Below are positions 19,236-27,305 of a DNA stretch of 64,000 nt, piece after piece. Made by a program: the position numbers and the translations under genes. The notes beneath the pieces were generated by a model that saw nothing but the letters and a program-made list of their open reading frames with translations, had not been told where the DNA came from and searched no databases. This stretch comes from Arenicellales bacterium (lineage in GTDB: Bacteria; Pseudomonadota; Gammaproteobacteria; Arenicellales; JAJDZL01): assembly GCA_958295885.1 (NCBI GenBank), contig OY282380.1, positions 2,790,001 through 2,854,000 on the forward strand, in the 5' to 3' direction. Every line of letters begins with the position of its first letter. Within the stretch, counting starts at the first letter, position 1.

Positions 19236-19258
19236 TGTAAAATCAGGTAGTTGGAATT

Positions 19259-20098
19259 CTAGGATTTAGACATATCAATGGACCGGCGCTGACCTGCGAT
19301 GATGGCCTCAACCCAGCTCTCTTTCACACCCGCGTTTTCAAGCGCTTGAAATGCCGCCTCCGTTACTCCGCCTGGCGAAGTGACTCGTTTTCGAAGCACT
19401 GCGGCTGATTCGCTGCTGCCGGCAGCAAGCAAACCTGCTCCCACCGCAGTTTCAGTGGCTAGCATGTGTGCGGTGTCGCGGTCGATTCCCATGTCCTGTG
19501 CGGCTTGCTCCATCGCTTCGATCAGGAAAAAAAAGTATGCCGGACCGCTTCCAGACAAAGCAGTGACAGCATCTAAATCAGATTCGGCTGGAACTCGGAC
19601 GGTTTTGCCAACTGCAGATAAAATTCGTTCGGCGTACTCCAGCTGCTCTTTGGAAACGCGGGAATTAGGATGCAGCGCAGTCATGCCTCTTTGTATCAGA
19701 GCTGGTGTGTTTGGCATGACTCGTACAATCGCCAAACCACCGCCTGACCAAAGGTCTAAGTCTTTAATTTGAACTCCCGCGGCAATCGAAATAAGCAGGG
19801 GTCGATGCTCTTGCAGAGCGCTGCCTGCTTCTTTGAGCACGCTGCGCGCCAGCTGGGGCTTGACTGCTAAAACGACAATGCTGGAATTGGAGATCGTTTT
19901 GTCATTTCCGTCGGTAACGCGCACTCCGAATTGGTCAGCCATGAAATGCATGGCTTCTGGCATCGGGTCGTAAACGAAAATTGAAGATGGATGGAACCCC
20001 TTGGATACGAGGCCTCCAACCAGACTCTTCGCCATGTTCCCACCCCCGATGAATCCAATCGTTCCTTCAAAGGTGGAAGTGCTGTTTTTTTGGACCAT
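19259..20098 (-). CDS. proC: Pyrroline-5-carboxylate reductase
   Basis: The 279-residue enzyme makes proline from pyrroline-5-carboxylate with NAD(P)H. The N-terminal Rossmann motif reads IGFIGGGNMAKSLVGGL, VVLAVKPQ follows near residue 76, and the C-terminal half has the family signature TALSGSGPAYFFFLIEAME and SPGGVTEAAFQALE. Length is normal. It lies between yggS and yggT in the common order. Confidence 0.96.
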   Translation of the reverse strand: MVQKNSTSTFEGTIGFIGGGNMAKSLVGGLVSKGFHPSSIFVYDPMPEAMHFMADQFGVRVTDGNDKTISNSSIVVLAVKPQLARSVLKEAGSALQEHRPLLISIAAGVQIKDLDLWSGGGLAIVRVMPNTPALIQRGMTALHPNSRVSKEQLEYAERILSAVGKTVRVPAESDLDAVTALSGSGPAYFFFLIEAMEQAAQDMGIDRDTAHMLATETAVGAGLLAAGSSESAAVLRKRVTSPGGVTEAAFQALENAGVKESWVEAIIAGQRRSIDMSKS

Positions 20099-20183
20099 GA
20101 AATGAATAGAACGTCAGATGAGAATAACGAAGGTTATTGTACTTTGTGTAGAGAGCTGTTTTCTGTATTGGATTGAGAAATTA

Positions 20184-20891
20184 TCACTGCAGCTCAGCTT
20201 TTTTGATTCTCGGACCAAATAGAGCGGTTCCGATTCGAACGTGCGTTGCGCCTTCCGCTATTGCCGCTTCCAGGTCATCCGTCATGCCCATTGAAAGGGA
20301 ATCCAGCGAGTATCCTCGATCATTGGCATTTTCGAGCAGTTTACGCAGTTGCGCGAACACCGGTCTTTGGTCTTGAGGATTTGCTGCAGGTTTAGGCACG
20401 ATCATCAATCCGCGAACCGTGATGTTCGGGAGTTCCGCAGTCTGTTCGAGCAGCGGCAGTATTTCGCTCGCTGTTATTCCAGATTTTGATCGTTCATGCT
20501 GTAAATTCACCTGAAGACAGACATTGAGAGGAGCAAGATGTTCGGGTCGCTGCAGGCTCAGGCGTCGAGCGATTTTGGAGCGTTCGACACTGTGAACCCA
20601 GGAAAAATGATTGGTGATCAAGCGCGTTTTGTTGCTTTGGATGCTTCCGATGAAATGCCATTCGACATCTAGGTCGCTGAGTGCTTCTTGCTTCTGGATC
20701 GCCTCCTGCACAAAATTTTCCGCAAAAGCAGTCTGGCCTAAACCGGCCAGCGCACGAATTGACTCGGAAGAATGCAGTTTGCCGACAGCGACGAGTTCCA
20801 CCGAACCGGGCGCGCGTCCCGCGCCGATTTCAGCTTCTTGAACGCGACGCATCACAGTTCGGAAATTTTCGCTGAGATCAACAGAGTTCAT
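20184..20891 (-). CDS. yggS: YggS family pyridoxal-phosphate homeostasis protein
   Basis: A 235-residue single-domain PLP-binding barrel protein. The PLP lysine lies in LVAVGKLHSSESIRAL (usually AVSK; the serine is a glycine here). EWHFIGSIQSNKTR, VNLQHERSKSGI, SLSMGMTDDLEAAI and VRIGTALFGPR follow in the expected order. The protein has no known reaction and helps keep free PLP and amino-acid pools balanced. It leads the yggS-proC-yggT-ampG run. Confidence 0.95.
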   Translation of the reverse strand: MNSVDLSENFRTVMRRVQEAEIGAGRAPGSVELVAVGKLHSSESIRALAGLGQTAFAENFVQEAIQKQEALSDLDVEWHFIGSIQSNKTRLITNHFSWVHSVERSKIARRLSLQRPEHLAPLNVCLQVNLQHERSKSGITASEILPLLEQTAELPNITVRGLMIVPKPAANPQDQRPVFAQLRKLLENANDRGYSLDSLSMGMTDDLEAAIAEGATHVRIGTALFGPRIKKAELQ

Positions 20892-20992
20892 GATTCAATA
20901 TGCATGTAAGTTTAATTCAAATTTTTTAGTATTCTAACAGCAAATTTGATCAATTGGCACCCAGTAAAATTTGCAGGCACCAAGCTTTGAAA

Positions 20993-21469
20993 ATGAAAAC
21001 AGCGAATCTGCGCGTCCATGCGGCATTAGCCAAACTGAACATTCCATGTGCAATCCAAAATTTAGACCATGAAACCAGAACATCTGCTCAGGCCGCTGCT
21101 GCGCTCGGATGCTCGCAGTCTCAAATTGCAAAATCAATCGTTTTCAAAAGCAGGGCAGGCCGTCCGATATTAGCCGTCACCAGCGGTAGCAACCGCGTAC
21201 GACTTGATCGGCTTTCAGAGATTATTGGCGAAAAAATCGGCAAAGCCGACGCGAAATTTGTGCGGGCATCCACTGGATTTTCTATTGGTGGAGTGGCGCC
21301 GACTGGGTTGCCCGATGACGTTGAAACGGTGTTTGACAGCGATCTTTTCAGGCACGGCAGTGTTTGGGCTGCCGCCGGAACGCCGAATTCCCTGTTTTCG
21401 ATTCAGCGGGATGATCTGCGCAGGCTCGCGGGGAACCGCATTTACAGATTTGCCGAGCCATTGTTTTGA
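20993..21469 (+). CDS. YbaK/EbsC-type aminoacyl-tRNA deacylase
   Basis: The 158-residue protein has the YbaK fold: an N-terminal helix, then SAQAAAALGCSQSQIAKSIVFKS with the conserved active-site Lys, and FSIGGVAPTGLPDD at the usual GGV position. Such proteins remove wrongly attached amino acids from tRNA (Cys-tRNA-Pro or similar). I start at MKTANLR; a TTG 39 bases earlier is also in frame. Its 3' end overlaps the end of the opposite-strand pyrC' gene by 28 bases. Confidence 0.88.
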   Translation: MKTANLRVHAALAKLNIPCAIQNLDHETRTSAQAAAALGCSQSQIAKSIVFKSRAGRPILAVTSGSNRVRLDRLSEIIGEKIGKADAKFVRASTGFSIGGVAPTGLPDDVETVFDSDLFRHGSVWAAAGTPNSLFSIQRDDLRRLAGNRIYRFAEPLF

Positions 21470-22734
21470 ATCGATCTTATTTTTCCGTCTACCACGGTGT
21501 ACATTACTTTCCCTCGAAGTTTCCACCCCCCAAAAGGACTGTTCTTGCCGCTGCTCAGCATTTCTTGAGGTTTGAATTCCCAAGTCTTGTCTGGGTCGAA
21601 AATGCAGATGTCCGCTGGTGAACCTTCCGTCAGTGATCCACCGCGTATCTGCAATATTCGAGCCGGATTACAGGTCAGACACGCGATCGCCTGCTTCAGT
21701 TCCAGTACGCCTTCATCGACCAGATGCAGCGTAAGCGGGAGGAGTGTCTCAAGACCCGAAATTCCAGCAACAGTCAGCGAAAACGGCGCGAGTTTATCGT
21801 CGATGCCACAGGGAGAATGATCCGAACAGATGACGGAAATGGTTTCATCCTTCAGACCTCGTCTCAGTCCTTCACGATCAGATTGACTGCGCAGTGGAGG
21901 CAGAACGTGGCACAGCGTGTTGAAGCCAGCAACATCAAACTCAGTCAGCAGCAGATTGTGGATGGCCACATCGGCTGTAACCTTGAGCCCCCGGGCTCTC
22001 ATTTCTCTAACCATATCAACAGACCGCGCGCAGGACAACTGACTGAAATGAGCTCGTACACCGGTTGTCTCAACGAGGGCTAGATCGCGCGCTACTGCGA
22101 CGGTTTCAGCCGCCTCAGGTATTGCAGGCAGTCCCAGCCGAGTGCTCAGTTCTCCTTCATGTACGCAGCCATTTCCAGTAAGCCAAGGATCATGCGACTG
22201 AATGAATACCGTAATTTCGAACGTCGCTGCGTACTGCATCGCGCGGCGCATCAAAAGCGTGTTGCTCACTGCGGTTCGAGCATTGCTGACACCTACACAT
22301 CCTGCTTCTTTCAATGCAGCCATGTCCGTCAGCGATTCGCTGTTCAGCCCTCTTGTCAATGCACCCAATGGAACGACGCGGATGCCGCTGTGCTGCCTGG
22401 CGTTCCTGCGAATCATATGCGCCATCGCTGCAGTGTCGACGACAGGCTCAGTATTTGGCTGTATGCAGGCGGTTGTTACACCTCCTGCAATGGCGGCTCG
22501 TGATTCAGTTCTTATCGCGGACTGGTGTTCAGCGCCTGGCTCACCCATGTTCGTATTGATGTCGATCAGACCGGGACACACGATGAGGCCGGCCGCGTCA
22601 ATTTCTCGAGTAATCTGGTGCCGCGGGATGTGCCGCGGTGACAAGATGTGCCTGTCGTCAAAGAGCAGGTCGCCGATTTCATCTTTATTTGAAGCAGGGT
22701 CAATCACCCGACCGCCGCGGATTGCCGTAATCAT
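21442..22734 (-). CDS. pyrC': Dihydroorotase-like, probably non-catalytic PyrC' (PyrX)
   Basis: This 430-residue protein has the dihydroorotase fold but lacks its metal ligands. The HxH of active enzymes (PGLIDxHxHxREPG) reads [14 protein letters not shown], and the late TDHAPH motif reads CSDHSPC. The start overlaps the end of pyrB by four bases (ATGA). The same overlap and the same loss of metal ligands are known for PyrC' of Pseudomonas, where it is a structural partner needed for aspartate transcarbamoylase assembly. That role is the likely one here; a separate active dihydroorotase should be encoded elsewhere. Confidence 0.9.
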   Translation of the reverse strand: MITAIRGGRVIDPASNKDEIGDLLFDDRHILSPRHIPRHQITREIDAAGLIVCPGLIDINTNMGEPGAEHQSAIRTESRAAIAGGVTTACIQPNTEPVVDTAAMAHMIRRNARQHSGIRVVPLGALTRGLNSESLTDMAALKEAGCVGVSNARTAVSNTLLMRRAMQYAATFEITVFIQSHDPWLTGNGCVHEGELSTRLGLPAIPEAAETVAVARDLALVETTGVRAHFSQLSCARSVDMVREMRARGLKVTADVAIHNLLLTEFDVAGFNTLCHVLPPLRSQSDREGLRRGLKDETISVICSDHSPCGIDDKLAPFSLTVAGISGLETLLPLTLHLVDEGVLELKQAIACLTCNPARILQIRGGSLTEGSPADICIFDPDKTWEFKPQEMLSSGKNSPFGGWKLRGKVMYTVVDGKIRSIQNNGSANL

Positions 22735-23711
22735 GAACCGACGGCTCGCCTTGGTTTTCGAGACCCTCGCATGATCTTCGCAATCACAGCCATTCGAACT
22801 GCAATTCCGTTTGACACTTGAGGCAGAATCACTGAATTTTGTCCGTCAGCGACCGAAGAAGCGATTTCGAGCCCTCGATTCATCGGGCCCGGATGCATCA
22901 CCAACACATCCGGTTTCGCCAGCCGAACTCTGTTTTCTGTCAGTCCATAACACTGATAATATTCCCGCCCGCTAGGTATGAGCTGTCCATCCATTCTTTC
23001 CAGCTGCAGTCTCAACATGATGATGACGTCAGCATTCTTTACGCCTTGATCCATATTTGTGTAAGTTTTGACTCCCATGGTTTCGATGCCAGTCGGGATC
23101 AACGTTCGCGGAGAAATCACGCGTATCTCTTTTGCTTTGAGTTTTCGCAGTGCGCTGATGTCTGACCGCGCAACCCGGGAATGCAGTATGTCTCCGACAA
23201 TCGCCACGGTCAGATCCTTAATTTCTTTTTTCTGCTGCCGGATGGTGAGCATGTCCAGGAGCGCCTGCGTGGGATGGGAGTGGCGTCCGTCGCCGGCGTT
23301 GATGATATGAACAGGCTGTGGAGCATGATGGGCGAGCAGAGTGGCTGCGCCGCTCAGCGCGTGACGAACGACGAAAGTGTCAACATGCATGGCCTGCAGT
23401 GTTTTGACCGTGTCCAAAATGGTTTCGCCCTTTGTTGTCGACATCGAACTGGACTGCAAGTTGATTACATCTGCGGACAGCCGTTTTGCTGCGATTTCAA
23501 AAGTCGTCCGCGTCCTGGTACTCGGTTCAAAAAACAGATTGACGATTGTTTTTCCGCGTAGCAGAGGAACTTTCTTGATGTCTCGGGTGGCAAAATCAAT
23601 GTAAGATTCGGCCTCGTCCAAGAGTTCGAGGATTAAATCTGGAGAGAGCGGCTCCAGTGAAATAAAGTGCCTTAAATTTCCATTGTTGTCAAGCTGTATG
23701 TCCGAGCCCAT
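22731..23711 (-). CDS. pyrB: Aspartate carbamoyltransferase catalytic subunit
   Basis: The 326-residue enzyme joins carbamoyl phosphate and aspartate, the first committed step of pyrimidine synthesis. The carbamoyl-phosphate loop is [13 protein letters not shown] (about residues 60-72), the [12 protein letters not shown] segment follows, and [17 protein letters not shown] lies near the end. The longer N-terminus fits the Pseudomonas class, in which PyrB itself binds nucleotide effectors and pairs with PyrC'. It lies 11 bases after pyrR and overlaps pyrC' by four bases. Confidence 0.96.
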   Translation of the reverse strand: MGSDIQLDNNGNLRHFISLEPLSPDLILELLDEAESYIDFATRDIKKVPLLRGKTIVNLFFEPSTRTRTTFEIAAKRLSADVINLQSSSMSTTKGETILDTVKTLQAMHVDTFVVRHALSGAATLLAHHAPQPVHIINAGDGRHSHPTQALLDMLTIRQQKKEIKDLTVAIVGDILHSRVARSDISALRKLKAKEIRVISPRTLIPTGIETMGVKTYTNMDQGVKNADVIIMLRLQLERMDGQLIPSGREYYQCYGLTENRVRLAKPDVLVMHPGPMNRGLEIASSVADGQNSVILPQVSNGIAVRMAVIAKIMRGSRKPRRAVGS

Positions 23712-23722
23712 TGATCAGCGAA

Positions 23723-24250
23723 TCAACTGGATGAAAAGTTAGAGTAAAAGGCCCGACCGTCTGCGGAAATTTTCACGAAGTCGTCGTTTCCCAGGGACAT
23801 ATGGTGCCCGACAACTTCTGCATGCAGGGGAACTTCTCGATTCCCGCGATCCAGCAGGACTGCAAGCACTACCGAGGCCGGCCTGCCCCAGGCAAACAGT
23901 TCGTTGAGTGCAGCGCGGGCGGTACGTCCCGTGTGCAATACATCGTCGACAATGATGATGTGACGGTCATCAATCTCTATCGGCAAGTAAGATCCGTGAA
24001 CCTGTGGATGCGTTCCGATTTTACTGAAATCATCACGATAGAAAGAAATGTCGACAGTGCCCCAGGGCTCTTCCATCTGAAGTGATCGGTGGAGTTGCTC
24101 GGCGATCCATACACCCCCGGTCTGAATTGCGACCAGCAACGGGTCATGTTTCAAAAACGGCTGCATCCGGCTCGACATGATCTGCAGAATGTTCTCTACC
24201 GGCAGAACTTCTGGAGCAGCATAATTATTTGGGGCTGCCGCGTCAGTCAT
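23723..24250 (-). CDS. pyrR: PyrR bifunctional regulator / uracil phosphoribosyltransferase
   Basis: A 175-residue type I phosphoribosyltransferase with the PRPP loop IIIVDDVLHTGRTARAALNE near residue 95 and the flexible-loop region VDISFYRDD. In Gram-positives PyrR controls the pyr operon by attenuation. In gammaproteobacteria it is in the same operon but regulation is less clear. Its start overlaps the ruvX end by four bases. Confidence 0.93.
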   Translation of the reverse strand: MTDAAAPNNYAAPEVLPVENILQIMSSRMQPFLKHDPLLVAIQTGGVWIAEQLHRSLQMEEPWGTVDISFYRDDFSKIGTHPQVHGSYLPIEIDDRHIIIVDDVLHTGRTARAALNELFAWGRPASVVLAVLLDRGNREVPLHAEVVGHHMSLGNDDFVKISADGRAFYSNFSSS

Positions 24251-24696
24251 TGCTCATGCTGTTCTCGAGGCTCCGAAAAATAGGTTTCCAAAATAATTTG
24301 AGCCGCCAGTTGATTTCGAATTTCCGTCTTCTTTTTTCGTTTGATTTTAATTTCACTCATGCGAAAATTCGACTCTTCCGTACTATAGCTCTCGTTTACA
24401 AAATCTACGGGCAGGCTGAACCTGCGGTCAAGCCATTTGCCGAAACGACGGATTTCGCGATGCAGCGGAGTCGTCTCCAGCGTCATGGGCATTCCGACGA
24501 TGAGCCTGCTCGGCTGCCAGATGTCAACAAACTTTTCAACCTCACGCTCGTTCGGTCTGCCGTCGGATACATGAACAATTCCCAAACCTCGCGCGGCTTT
24601 TAAAAATGGATTTCCAACTGCGACTCCAATGCGGCGGGTCCCATAATCAAAACCAAGGACGCTTGATTTATTTGTAGGGGGTTCAGACCGTTTCAT
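24247..24696 (-). CDS. ruvX: RuvX/YqgF family pre-16S rRNA nuclease
   Basis: The 149-residue RNase H-like protein begins with VLGFDYGTRRIGVAVGN, which carries the first catalytic Asp. LIVGMPMTLE and FVNESYSTEESNFRM hold the other acidic sites. The enzyme finishes the 5' end of 16S rRNA. I start at the ATG MKRSEPP; a TTG 24 bases upstream is possible. It sits between algH and pyrR in the usual order. Confidence 0.93.
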   Translation of the reverse strand: MKRSEPPTNKSSVLGFDYGTRRIGVAVGNPFLKAARGLGIVHVSDGRPNEREVEKFVDIWQPSRLIVGMPMTLETTPLHREIRRFGKWLDRRFSLPVDFVNESYSTEESNFRMSEIKIKRKKKTEIRNQLAAQIILETYFSEPREQHEQ

Positions 24697-24804
24697 GCGT
24701 ACTCTGTCCAAAAAGCACAAAGAGCAGGAGATTCATCGAATTCAATGGGAAAGATGATCGGAATGCTGAATCGTGAAGCGAGAGAATGCGACCGGAAAAA
24801 TTAC

Positions 24805-25359
24805 CTAAGCCGTCCCTGTTACTCCCGACATGGAGGCGATGTCGATTCCGACCAACGAGCCTGCCCGCTGCCATCTCTGTTCGATGGGAGTGTTGAAAAT
24901 TATCGAATTATCAGCAGGAGTTGAAAGCCAGAAATTGTTTTGCAGTTCTTCTTCGAGCTGCTGGCTTTCCCAGCCTGAGAAACCCAGCAGCGGCAGGCAC
25001 AGCTCTGGGCCTCGTCCTTCTGATATTGCCTCAAGAACGTCTTTTGACATAGTCAAATTCAGATTGTCTCCTACCGGAATGGTCGCCGCCCAAGACTTTT
25101 TCGAATCGTGAAGGACGAGTCCTCTCTGCATTTGAACCGGGCCGCCACACAGCACAGGAGTCTTCAAAAATGGTTTTGGTTCAAATTCCAAGTCCAGTTC
25201 CAGCAAGATGTCTTCAAGCAACAGGCTGGTCTCTTTATTGACAACGATTCCAAGCGCACCGTCTTGATCATGCTGACAGATCAAAACAACTGTCTTTTCA
25301 AACAGTGAATTTGTCAGAAACGGCATTGCCACCAGGAATTGATTTGTCAGCCAAGTCAT
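24805..25359 (-). CDS. algH: YqgE/AlgH family protein
   Basis: A 184-residue protein matching UPF0301. LTNQFLVAMPFLTNSLFEKT is at the start, GALGIVVNKE near residue 36, VLCGGPVQMQRGLVLHD at residues 70-86, and LGFSGWESQQLEEEL near residue 125. The biochemical role is unknown; in Pseudomonas the gene affects alginate regulation. It leads the algH-ruvX-pyrR-pyrB-pyrC' run. Confidence 0.94.
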   Translation of the reverse strand: MTWLTNQFLVAMPFLTNSLFEKTVVLICQHDQDGALGIVVNKETSLLLEDILLELDLEFEPKPFLKTPVLCGGPVQMQRGLVLHDSKKSWAATIPVGDNLNLTMSKDVLEAISEGRGPELCLPLLGFSGWESQQLEEELQNNFWLSTPADNSIIFNTPIEQRWQRAGSLVGIDIASMSGVTGTA

Positions 25360-26151
25360 TCTTTGAAGAAACTCATTTTTAATGCGATGTCTGTTTAGAT
25401 TATATAGAAGGTGAGTTTTGCTGCATTGGCCTTATTTCGGTTGGACGCTCAATTTAGAATACTCGCGCAAGTTCCGCCGAGTGCAGTGAAACCTTCGGAT
25501 CGATTGACACCGGCGGCGCTCACGTCGACCGAAATCAATTTGAGGATCCATCCTCTGTAATTTATTGGGAGTTAAAAAGCTGGCCTGACAGCTGCAAAAA
25601 CGTCCTAAAACTACGTAAAGAATTAGAATAATCAGCATATGAAGGCCAGAATCGATTTTGCGATTTTCTCTGACGTAGCATCTTTGGCATCTGCCCCGTA
25701 AATCTTTCGATTCGGTCCGCCAATTTTGTTTCTGATTCAATTCACAAATTTCTATAGGTGATACAGAAAGGCTGCCAGCCGTGGACGGACGGGTTCGGTT
25801 TATTTCGAAAATTGAACTATTTCCAGTCGGAACATTCCGACTGGAAACGTACATGATTCTGTCGCATCACCCCGAATACATGAAATATATTTTCATCCAT
25901 TCAAGAGTCTGTTTGACACACTTTCTCTATGATTCAGCTGATCCGAATACAGCAGTTATTGGGGCCTGCCTGTGTGGTCGGTGCGAATTCAAAGACGAAA
26001 GTAAGGTTGGCGGAAGTTAATCCCACGGTTCACATGGGGCAAGGGGTATTTTTGTCAATTTTTTCCACGACATCCAAAATATTTCACGGTAATAGTTCAA
26101 TCGCTACGGACTAATTAGGAGTACAACAACCTGTAGCACATTCGCAAACTG
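25360..26151. other. No gene recognised between algH and the DUF4338 gene
   Basis: About 800 bases with short open frames on both strands and no recognisable product. The first part must hold the algH promoter. Near the right end, plus-strand sequence up to a TAG at 26133-26135 seems to be the displaced start of the next gene, cut off by a one-base frame change at about 26160. Confidence 0.4.
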
Positions 26152-26943
26152 ATTGCCGCCGATCCTGACAGTTCCAGAACCCGGCTGTCGCAGCAGGTCT
26201 GTGAGCTGCTGGATTGGAAAAAGCCCGATGGAGGACTCAAACAGATGTCGTGCCGGGTGGCGATGCTGCGCATGCATCGAGATCAGCTGATTGTGTTGCC
26301 GCCGCCTCGTCGCCAGCCTCCCAGGGCGGTCATCCGCTTAACCGACAGCACTGCACCGCAGACACCGATCCGTGCGCCGCTGCATGAGTTGCCAACACCT
26401 CAACTTTGGCGGGTGTCAACCCCCGCTGATTCACGTCTTTGGAACGAATACATTGAACGCTATCATTATCTTGGATACAAACCCCTGCCCGGCGCTCAGC
26501 AGCGTTATTTCGCTGCCATAGACCGTCAGATTGTCGCCGCCTTCGGTTTCGGTGCCGCAGCATGGAAAACCGCACCCCGGGATGACTTCATCGGCTGGAA
26601 TCGGGAGCGCAGAGAAGCCAATCTGGCACGGATCGTAAACCATGCAGGATTCCTCATTCTGCCCTGGATCAAGTGCCCCAATCTTGCCTCGCACCTGCTT
26701 GCAAGGCTCGCCCGGGAGCTGCCGCAGCAGTGGTACGATCGTTACAGGATTCGACCGGTGCTGCTTGAGACTTTCGTTGAACAGCGCTTTTTGGGTACAT
26801 GCCACCAGGCTGCGAACTGGATCAATGTCGGTCAAACGAAAGGACTCGGCAAATGCGCTGCCTCCGCCAAGCCAATATTACCGATCAAGGACATCTGGCT
26901 GTACCCGCTGTGCCGGGACTTCAGGAAAATTCTCAACAGTTGA
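26152..26943 (+). pseudogene. DUF4338 (DruA-like) protein, damaged 5' end
   Basis: The protein has the DUF4338 layout: an N-terminal helical part (SRTRLSQQVCELLDWKKPDG, then MSCRVAMLRMHRDQL), a Pro-rich linker, and the core from LWNEYIERYHYLGYKPLPGA through NLARIVNHAGFLILPWIKC and LLETFVEQRFLGTCHQAANW. This domain is found in DruA of the Druantia phage-defence systems and in many stand-alone or transposon-linked genes. No other Druantia gene is nearby. The frame is open from a TTG at 26152. Upstream similarity continues in another frame, so the true start seems lost by an extra base near 26160. A product from the ATG at 26245 (232 residues) is possible. Confidence 0.65.
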
Positions 26944-27057
26944 TTCCTCTCGGCCTATGGGCTTGGCCGAATATGTACGATTAGTGCGGAACTAGAGTCA
27001 AGTAATCTTTTCCGACTTTGTAAGCGGCACAGCTCTCTGGGTTGAGTCAATGTCACT

Positions 27058-27252
27058 TCAGCTGTCGCGTTCATGTTTTTCCTTTCGTGTTGCATTCACC
27101 GGCTGGTTCGGTCCGTCATCGTCCATGAGTATGCGGTGCGCACTGCCGTCTAAGTCCTCATATTGTCCGCTCCTGACCGACCATATGAAGAAGATCGCAA
27201 TCACTACGGCTACTAAAATTGCGATTGGAAGCAGTAAATAGAGAACTTCCAT
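27058..27252 (-). CDS. ccoS: cbb3-type cytochrome oxidase assembly protein CcoS
   Basis: The 64-residue protein has one N-terminal membrane helix ([20 protein letters not shown]) followed by the CcoS signature [11 protein letters not shown] and HRILMDDD. CcoS is needed for insertion of heme and copper cofactors into the cbb3 oxidase. It lies 53 bases after ccoI on the same strand. Confidence 0.93.
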   Translation of the reverse strand: MEVLYLLLPIAILVAVVIAIFFIWSVRSGQYEDLDGSAHRILMDDDGPNQPVNATRKEKHERDS

Positions 27253-27305
27253 CCAGAATCCTCAAGAGTGTTCAGTCGAAATTGCCAACTCGTTCAATCA
27301 GAGTT

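Noticed and set aside
26152..26943. Full Druantia defence system
   Set aside because: Only the DUF4338 gene is present; no DruE helicase or other subunit genes lie nearby.
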